Shown here in pieces: positions 1 through 8,200 of a DNA stretch of 16,277 bases. Position 1 is the first letter of the stretch. Every line of letters begins with the position of its first letter. Origin of the DNA: Hondaea fermentalgiana (taxonomy: Eukaryota; Sar; Bigyra; Thraustochytrida; Thraustochytriidae); the NCBI GenBank assembly GCA_014084085.1, contig NPFB01000199.1, forward strand, positions 2,588-18,864, given 5' to 3'. The translations under genes and the position numbers were made by a program. Under the pieces are notes generated by a model. That model saw only the letters and a list, made by a program, of their open reading frames with translations. It had not been told where the DNA came from and did no database searches.

Positions 1-702
1 GCCGGCGTTCAGGCCGTTCTCCTGCACAAGCTCGCGGTTCTTGTTCTCGATCAGCTCGCACATGTCACGCAGGCGAATGCCAGGCTTGATCCACGATTGC
101 GTCCACTTGCGGACCTGACGATGACACTCGCTGGCAATGCGCAGCTTGCGGTAGTCGTCTTGCTGCAAGCGTTCCTGGGCACGAAGCTCTTCGCTCGTGA
201 TGCGCTGGCGGTTCGAATCGCCGGGGTGCTCAAGAACCTCACCAAGCGGGCCGTCCGTGCCCTCTGGGAACAGCAGGGCCACAGGTTTGCAGGGCGGCCA
301 CGTCTGGCCGTACTTTTCGCAAAAGCTGTCGCACTTGACGCCAGGTTTGAGTCCGCGATGGGTGGGCTCGCGATTGTCCGTCGTGAGGTCGATGCCCGAG
401 CCTGCGTCCACCGTCGGCAGACTCGCCGCGGCCGCGTCTGCATTGGCGCCGCCTGCGCTGGCCTTCTTCTTTTTCTTCTTGTTGCTCTTCTTCTTGTTCT
501 TCTTCTTCTTCCTGCTCGCAGCCGCGCCCTCCGTCTCCGTGGCGTCCTCCTCCAGCGCGCTGCCGGCCTCCTCGCCGTCCTCGTCGCCTTCCGTCTTCAC
601 CGTGGCCTCCCACTTGGCGCCGCACGCCATCTCGAGGTCGTCGTCCTGCTCGCGCGGGTCTTCGTCGGCCTCGCGCGCGCCCACCAGCTCCTCGTTCACC
701 AT
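1..702 (-). CDS. Methionine aminopeptidase 2, N-terminal part (gene runs off left edge)
   Basis: MetAP2 removes the initiator methionine from nascent proteins at the ribosome. The 234 visible residues show the layout typical of eukaryotic MetAP2. There is an acidic stretch at about 35-58, then lysine blocks at about 65-80, matching the poly-lysine N terminus of the eIF2-associated p67 form. A linker with GQTWPP (about 132-137) corresponds to the QTxPP segment before the catalytic domain. The start of that domain follows: HRQVRKW (194-200), SWIKPGIR (203-210) and ENGLNAG (228-234), all close to animal and fungal MetAP2. The metal-binding His/Asp residues lie beyond position 1. The start at 702 is the first ATG after an in-frame stop at 976-978 and has a good context (A at -3, G at +4). 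No intron is needed in the visible part. The gene is divergent from the Sec16 gene. The family assignment is very secure; the exact N terminus is less so. Confidence 0.93.
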   Translation of the reverse strand, partial: MVNEELVGAREADEDPREQDDDLEMACGAKWEATVKTEGDEDGEEAGSALEEDATETEGAAASRKKKKNKKKSNKKKKKKASAGGANADAAAASLPTVDAGSGIDLTTDNREPTHRGLKPGVKCDSFCEKYGQTWPPCKPVALLFPEGTDGPLGEVLEHPGDSNRQRITSEELRAQERLQQDDYRKLRIASECHRQVRKWTQSWIKPGIRLRDMCELIENKNRELVQENGLNAG

Positions 703-1605
703 CTTCTCGCCGCGCCTCGCGCCTCGGTCCTCGCCCGGGCCCGCTCGCGCGTTGCCGCTTTGCCGGAGGTCTTCTTCTCGCCAAAGCGCGACGCCGAAGC
801 GCTTCTGCTCGAGTTTATTGATCTTATCTTCTCCTCCTCGCCGTCTTCCCGCCCCTCTTCTTCGCCGGGTTCGCGTCAATCTCGCCGCGCTCTTGACGCC
901 TGCCCCGCTGTGGGGCCGCCTGCCCAGCTGCGGGGCGGCCGGCAGACGGCTTCCCGGCACGTGTGCGGGACTCCGTCACAGCGCGACAGCGACAGCGACT
1001 CGCTCGACGGCGCCGGGGGCTCGGCCGCGGGAGGAAATGAAAGCGCGGGCGAGCTCGTGCGACGTGGGCAGCGCGAGGGATGGACGCGAGGCGCTGCGAG
1101 GAGAAGGCGGGATGCGTGGAAAGGAAAGGGAAGGGGAGGATGGATGGTTGGATGGAAATGAGGAATGACGGGGGATAACGTGCGCGGTGGAGACATGATG
1201 AGGAGAAAGGGGGATGGTTCAGGCAGTGTGCAGCACGGAGATGACGACACGACAGTCGATGGAACTCGACATGCTTCTTCAAGACCCTAAAATGATCTCT
1301 GATGTTCAGAATGAGCCACAAATGCACGCTTCTGTTTTGCTGCAGAAGTTCCCGCCCCAATGCATTTCCACCCGCCCCGGCCCGCGGCAGAGCCAGCTCC
1401 ATCCCGCGCCGCGCCGCGGCGTCCTCCCTGCGCCGCGCGAGGCCTCGCGCGCTGCCCTGGGATCCGGAGCCCGCCGGCCATCTTGACGCGCAGCTCGAAG
1501 TCCACGTCCGCGTGCCAGTGCCACCTTGACCGTGACTGGATGCGAGCCGTTAGGCCCTTTCGCGCGAATAGGCCGCGCACGCCGCGGCGTGCCACGTGTA
1601 AGCCC

Positions 1606-1655
1606 TGCCCTGCTCTGCTCTGCTCTGCTCTGCTCTGCTCTGCTCTGCTGTGCTG
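1606..1655. repeat. Pentanucleotide tandem array (TGCTC)n
   Basis: Seven perfect TGCTC units occupy 1611-1645. They are flanked by one variant unit (TGCCC) before and two (TGCTG) after, giving ten pentamers in register. The array lies in the MetAP2/Sec16 divergent spacer. Confidence 0.95.
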
Positions 1656-1867
1656 GCAACGGGCTCGCCGCTACTCACCAGCGACAGAGAAACGCGACGC
1701 GCGCAGAAGGCGCAGAAGCGAGAGCCCGGACAGCTGCAGCGAGCGCGCCGGCGGCCGCGAGCAGCGCCCCAAAGCGAGGACGCAGCGCGCATCTCGGCCG
1801 GCGACCGCGAGGCGCCGGGCTGCCGCTGCTGCCGCTGCTGCGCTGCGCTGCCGGCAGTGCTGCTGCT

Positions 1868-1891
1868 GCGAGCGAGCGAGCGAGCGAGCGA
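1868..1891. repeat. Tetranucleotide array (GCGA)6
   Basis: Six perfect GCGA units lie in the Sec16 upstream region, about 335 bp before its ATG. They directly follow a CTG-rich run. Confidence 0.95.
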
Positions 1892-2226
1892 GACCGTGGC
1901 GCGGAGCGGAGTCCGCAACGTCCACGTGCACGTCTTCGCCCTCGGCGAGGAAAGGCGCGGCGAGACCTGCGCAGACCAGCCCTCGGCGGCAGCGGAGAAG
2001 GGAGCAGAAGACCTTCGGGCCGTGCCGCGTCGTATCTGCGAGGCGCGGCGCGCAAAGGATCTCGCGCAGAATCGCAAGGGGACGAGGGAGAAGGTGGCAG
2101 GCACCTGCCGACAAGAACGCGATCCCCTCGCCCGCGAGCATCGGTATTTATTGAAGACAAGAGAAATTCTGCCAAAGCCCCGTTGGAGCGTGCAACCAGT
2201 GGCAACGAATAGAATTGACTGCTGGC

Positions 2227-5200
2227 ATGGCGCAGGAAGGATGGCTCGATGAGTCGCTCGACGACGGAGACTTTGGAGACTCTGTCAAAGCCGACGAGGT
2301 CTCTTCTGAAAAAGCGGCCTCGGAGCACGGCAAGGGCGAAGAGCTCATGTTTCCGCCGTCCGAGAGCGATCTGGCCACGGACGACGCAGCCACAAATCAC
2401 GAAGCGAGCGCAAAAGACGAGGCGGACTTTGATGCGCGCGGCGCACTTCGAGCAGACCTGAGCAATGGGATGAACCGCATGCTCGATGAACTCGCAGCCT
2501 CGCATCATCAAAACATTGGCGAGACCCTCTCCGTGGTGTCTCGAGCTGCCACACGTGGAAGTACAACCTCCTCGCTAGCGGGGTCCATCCTTGTCGGAGA
2601 GGACGACCGTGATGGCGAAACGGATGACGAGGGCGACCACATGGGAACAATGCCTGATCCCCTCGGCACGCCCATGCTTCCACCTCCGCCACTCTCAATG
2701 GATGCTCTCTCACAGGCCGCTACAAAAGCCACGTCGGAAGGTGGTGACGATATCGTCGACGCCATCGCAACGGAGGACCGAGTTCTCAATCGGGAGATCT
2801 TTCGCAACTCGATGGCCGGGGAGAACCCTGAAACCTTGCCCGAGAACGCCTCCATCACCACAAACGTACACTCTGATGCGCCCTTGGATGCCATGTCAAT
2901 GACTTATTCGAACCGCGGCGCAGACCTCGACCTCGAAGGGCCTCAAGGCGCCTATCAACCCCTTGACGGACTTGACGTGGCCTCATCTGCGGCCGTGTCG
3001 GTGGTGTCCGGTGTCGACGAGCTCCCGCCTGAGTCTGTGACCCCGGACGTCCACGGACATCCACCCTCGATGCACGACACAGGGCCAGAGTCGACGGCCT
3101 CTCCCGTCAATGAGGAAAGTTCAATGTTCGCGGCAGTGTCTCATGGCGCGCAAGGTGATTCGGCAATGCTCGACCCCGAACGGACTTCGCCTATCCCTCA
3201 ATACAACCGTTCGCCGCAACAGCACCATGATCACTACGATCCCTCGCAATTCAGCAGTCAGGGCCGCATTGCTTCCCCAGAAGAGGCGGGCACTGACTTT
3301 ACCGCCCCTTCCGGGGACCACACATCAGCACATGGTCACGCCCCTCTTTCTCATCCAATGCCAATGGCGCATTCGGACCACGACATCCCCGAGCTGTCCA
3401 CCTCTCCCTCTCCACCGTTGAGTACTCGCGCCCACTTTCCTCTTGACGAGACTCGCAACGAGGATTCGGCCAGCATGTCGAGTCAGCATTTGCCTGGACA
3501 CTCCGTTGAAGATTCTACACCTTTCGAAGGCACGGCAGATCCTTGCGCTACCAGCGAAGCTGCGCCGCAATCAGCAACGTCCGTCGTTGGTTCAGAAACT
3601 TACACCTCTGGGGTCGATGCTCCAACTTCGCAAGTGCCGTCTCCTGATGCCCCCAGCGCGCCCGAATCTATTCAAAATGCATCTGCGCCAACACCACCAC
3701 CAGACCTTCCGCCTCAAGTAGACGTCGAGACGTCGCCGAGCGGGAGCGGACCTTTTGGCGCCATTTCGCCACCACCACCACCGCACGATGGTGCCATTGT
3801 GGAGGATCAGCCTTCCCAAGACTCCATCGGCCTATTTGGAACGAATACTCCGCCACCAACTTCACAGGCAAGTGCGTTCGACAACAGCTCGTATCCGTCA
3901 GAATACGAGACACAAACTGCAAGTGGTACAGTCGAAGCCTCGTTCCCCTCTGCACCTCCCATGGACTCGTCTCACGCAAAAGACTCGCCGTTGCAAAATG
4001 CTCAAGCTTCGTTTGAGGCATCAGAGCAGCAACCACCGCAAAACACCTCGTTTGCGCCAGTTGAAGACACGCAAAGTGCAAGTGAACTGTTTGGATCTTC
4101 GTCCTCCGACATGCCTCCGCAGGGTTCCCCCTTTGACGACGCTCAGCCAGCGCAGACCTCTCGAAGCCCTTTCGAGGCCTCGATCACGCCGCCGCCGCCG
4201 CCGCAAGATAGTTCATATGCGCCAGAAGACGCACCCCAGGAAGTTGCAAGTGGTTTATTTGAGACTTCGTCTCCTTCTGCACCGCCACAAGGTTCTCCGT
4301 TTGACAATTCTCAGCCACCGCAAAATGCCGGCGGTCTCTTTGGAGCTTCGTCTCCTATTGCGCCGCCGCCACAAGGTTCCTCATTCGATGAGGATCAAGC
4401 GACCCCAAATGCCGGTGGTCACTTTGGAGCTTCGTCTCCGCCACCTCCGCCGCAGGACAGCTCATATGTGCCAGAAGACGAACCTCATAGTGCAAGTGGT
4501 CTCTTTGGGGCTCCGGGCCCTTCTGCACCGCCACAAGGTTCTCCATTTGACGAAGACCAAGCGCCTCAAGATGCGGGTGGTCTCTTTGGAGCTCCGTCTC
4601 CATCGCCCCCGCCCCAGGACAGCTCATATGTGCCAGGAGAGGAACCTCATAGTGCAAGTGGTTCCTTTGGAGCTTCGTCTCCTTCTGCGCCGCCACAAGG
4701 TTCTTCATTTGATGATGCTCAGCCACCACAAACTGCGGGCGGTCTCTTTGGAGCTTCGTCTCCATCGCCCCCGCCACAGGATAGCTCGTACGTATCAGAG
4801 CAAGAACCTCACAGTGCAAGTGGTCTCGTTGGAGCTTCGTCCCCTTCTGCGCCGCCACAAGGTTCTCCATTTGATGATGCTCAGCCACCACAAAACGTCG
4901 GTAGTCTCTTTGGAGCTTCGTCTCCATCGCCTCCGCCACAGGATAGCTCGTACGTATCAGAGCAAGAGCCTCACAGTGCAAGTGGTCTCTTTGGAGCTTC
5001 GTCTCCTTCTGCGCCGCCACAAGACTCCACGTTTGATGATGCTCAGCCACCACAAAACGCCAGTGGTCTCTTCGGAGCTTCGTCCCCTTCTGCACCTCAA
5101 CAAGGTTCTCCATTCGACGATTCCCAACAACCTCAAGGTGCATCGGCTGATTTCTCGCAACAGCCCCATGGCTCGCAGTCGTCGCCCAATCCGCCACCTC

Positions 5201-8200
5201 AAGACAGCTTGTTTGCAGAAACACATTCTCCGCAAGATGCCGGCAGCTTATTTGGGGCTGCGTCCCAAGCGCCTCCCCCGCAGGACGCTTCTTTCGAAGA
5301 AGCTCAACCGCATCAGGGTGCGGCTGACCTCTCGGAGGGGGGTGATGCCACTCCCCAAGATGGCATGTTTGGCGCTTCGATTCCAGATGAGGCGGCACAG
5401 GACGCAAGCAATCTGTTTGGAGCGCCTTCATCTCCACCCTCAGACAATGCATTTGCGTCCAGCGAAGTGCCCCATGAAGCAGCAATGTCATCTCAAGCTC
5501 CTGGCGCTGACGTTGGCGGTGAAAATTTGACATCGCCATCGCTAGAGGGAGACAAGGAAATTACATCAGGCTCGCCTCTTCCGAAAGCGCCGCCTCAAGA
5601 AGGCTTTGGGGGGCTTATGCCTGATGTAAGCCCTGTGCAAACTTCAGAGGAGGTCCAAGAAACATCGGATTTATTCGGCAGTGGCGAGGAGCAGAGCCCC
5701 GCGGAGCCTACCGCTTCGCCTGGCGCGTCGCCTAGTGCGTCACCTGGTCACGGCGGCGGTCTTTTCGTGGATACACCAGGTGAGGATGTGACGGGCACTG
5801 CAGAAGGGCTGTTTGCGAGCCCTTCGAAAGGCGACGCTCTGGCGGCTGGATCGCCAAACACCCCAAATGCCGAAGGCCTCTTTGGCTCAAGTAGCAGCTC
5901 GGATCTTTTTGCGGACGGCGCAGACGATAGTGCAAACCTCTTTGATCGGAGTCCGACAAAGGCACGCGCATCGGGACAAGAGGCATTTGGCGGCGAACCT
6001 AGTCAGTTCTACCAAGGTCACCCGCAGGAAGTGCCACAGCAGCACTATCAGCAGTCGGGTTACGCCCCCAATCAGCAACAATATCCGCCTTCGCAGTATC
6101 ATCAGCAAGACTATGCCTACCAAGGGCAACAACAGGACCAAATGTACTACCAAGATCAGCAGAGTATGCCGATCGACGACGCTCGCTCGCGCCAGGGTTC
6201 TTTACAGTCATTTGGATCTGGTCATTACAGTCAGCAAAACACGTTTGAGGCGCCTGCAATGCAGAATTCCCCTCAAAGCCATCCCTCGCGTCGCGAGTCC
6301 GTCACGTCTGGCGCCTCGCGAATGAGTCAGCATACGCATATGGCGTTTCCACAACCCCAACCCATGTATCCTCCTTCGGGGGATCTTGGCTCTGACAGAT
6401 TCTCGCAGCCTTCGACGGGGACCGTGAATACAAATACAGCGCAAGACTATTCGCAAAGCCAGCCCGACGGGGTAAACCCAGAGGATGCGCAGGTCTATGC
6501 CATGAATACAGGCGGATGGGAGCAGGACCCGCAAGCCCCGTTGGGTGCTGCCGAGGCCATGTCTCCGGGCAATGAGTTTAGTCTGAGCTTTCAACAGGAT
6601 GAACCTCAGCAGCAGTCGCAGCAACAGCAGCAAGACGATCAAGCAGGACACCATGCTGGCGGACTGCCCGACATGAGGCAGCTCGACCCATCTCTCTTGG
6701 CTGGCAGAGTGGTCGCACCGCGGCGCATGAGCGGGTCGTCGAACTTTAGCAGCGCAACAGGAACTTCGCGACCGCTCTCCTCGATGCCAGATAATCCGAT
6801 TGTAGGTTTTGGCAACATTCGTCGCCAAGACGGACGCAGGCCGCACGCTCTCGCCATCTGGGGCTTTGGAGGACGGTTGGTCACCATGTTCCCGCAACGG
6901 CGACGACGTCTTGGATCGTTTACGGACCAAGGCCTTGCGGGTACTCGCCAGGCGAAGAGCTCGTCGCTGGGGCAAGAGAGCGACGCGGGCAAGCAAACGC
7001 ATGAAAATCAAGCGGAAAGTCTCGTGCAGAGCAAGCTTCGTCAGGGACGGGTTCAGATATTCAGCTTGGCAGATCTCGCGGCGGTGAGCCCCTCGGCCTG
7101 GCTCGTCGACCGTCAAATTCGATTTCCTGGCCCGCTCGTTGCTCTGCCGCCCGGTAGCGCGCCGGTTGACCATCGACTTGTGGCCGATTTTCTTCAGCGC
7201 GAAATTGACGCGCATGCCCCCGCTGATAACGGGGCCTTCGTCAGCAAGCTTCTTTGGCAAGTGATCCAGCTTTTTCTGCGGGGAGAAGGTGATTTGCAAG
7301 GCAAAGACGTACTCTCTGACCTTCTTGGCGTGCTCCGCGCGCCTGCACCCTCGACACAGACGATTCAAGCAGAGGCAAAGGCTGAGGCTGATGGAAGCCA
7401 GCATGCCGGGGAAACGGGGACCGATGTTGTTGATGATGATGATGATGGGGCTAAAAAGGACAAGGGCGATGAGGGCGACAAAGGTGAAGAGGACATCGCG
7501 AGTACTGTACCCGCCATTCCGGACTCGATCGCTTTCAAGACGTCAAGTAACCTCTCTGACGAGGCGGCTAGGTCTGCAATGATGGATATCGAGTCCATGC
7601 TAGAGGCTGGCGACCGCGAAGGAGCCGTAGTGCGCGCAATTGAGAGCGAACTATGGGCCCAGGCGCTCATCATCAGCAACTTTGTAAGCGTAGCCGCCTA
7701 CCGGCGCGTCGTAGAACGTTTCGTGCACGCTACGATGCCGCGCAACTCGCAGTCGCACGCACTCTTTCTTCTTTTTGCAGGTCTTGGTGAGAAAGCGCTT
7801 GCATTGGACACCGAAGGCGCCTCTGCCGACAACGCTTCGCCTCCGCTGCAGGACACGTGGCGTCGAACGCTGAGCGCGATTCTGGCGAATCGGACCCCGG
7901 GCGACACAGAGCTCATCACGTCCCTCGGAGACCGACTGTGGTCGGATTTGGGTGATGCCAGGGCAGCGCACATTTGCTACCTTGCTGCTGGTGTGCCACT
8001 CAATTCCACGAGTGGGTCACGTATGATTCTTGTGGGCGGAGATCACAAGTCTTGCGAGTCGCATCGCCTCTTTGTAACGCCAGAAACGATTGAGCGCACG
8101 GAACTTTACCTCTATGGTCTGAGCTCGCGTCATTCGTTTTATCGCTTTGATGGTTTTCACCCCTATCGTCTCGTGTATGCCATGTGGCTTGCAGACTTGG

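Larger units (their letters stand above)
703..2226. promoter_or_regulatory. Divergent intergenic spacer between MetAP2 and Sec16
   Basis: This spacer of about 1.5 kb lies between two divergently transcribed genes, so it should hold both promoters and 5' UTRs. I found no convincing coding region: the ORFs crossing it are low-complexity Arg/Ala/Ser translations of GC-rich DNA. Visible elements are CACGTG hexamers at 958-963, 1593-1598 and 1923-1928, a pentanucleotide array (1606-1655), a GCGA array (1868-1891), CTG/CCG-rich runs (about 1820-1868) and a short TATTTAT near 2145-2151, some 75 nt before the Sec16 ATG. A less GC-rich patch at about 1240-1345 has no recognised content. The promoter role is inferred from position only. 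Confidence 0.5.

Noticed and set aside
199..220. tRNA B-box-like GGTTCGAATC
   Set aside because: It lies inside the MetAP2 coding sequence, no A box or foldable cloverleaf surrounds it, and the arms around the loop do not give a normal T stem.
1360..2212. Overlapping ORFs of 200-280 codons upstream of Sec16 on both strands
   Set aside because: GC-rich low-complexity Arg/Ala/Ser translations run through tandem repeats in several frames at once. No frame stands out as coding.
2215..2226. TTG start four codons before the Sec16 ATG
   Set aside because: A eukaryotic gene is expected to use the ATG at 2227, which has a good context. The same reasoning removes TTG-started extensions of the ankyrin (10643) and deacetylase (13009) genes.
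3755..5530. 591-codon plus-strand ORF in another frame of the Sec16 repeat region
   Set aside because: It is a shadow frame. The repeat units are multiples of three, so absence of a stop in one unit is copied along the array. The translation is a repetitive Arg/Leu/His mixture with no domain.
4355..5539. 394-codon minus-strand ORF antisense to Sec16
   Set aside because: Same cause: antisense of in-frame repeats. It has no recognisable domain, while the sense frame continues into conserved Sec16 domains.
6208..7404. 398-codon minus-strand ORF antisense to the Sec16 central domain
   Set aside because: The sense strand encodes the conserved Sec16 central domain here. The antisense product is low in family-like features.
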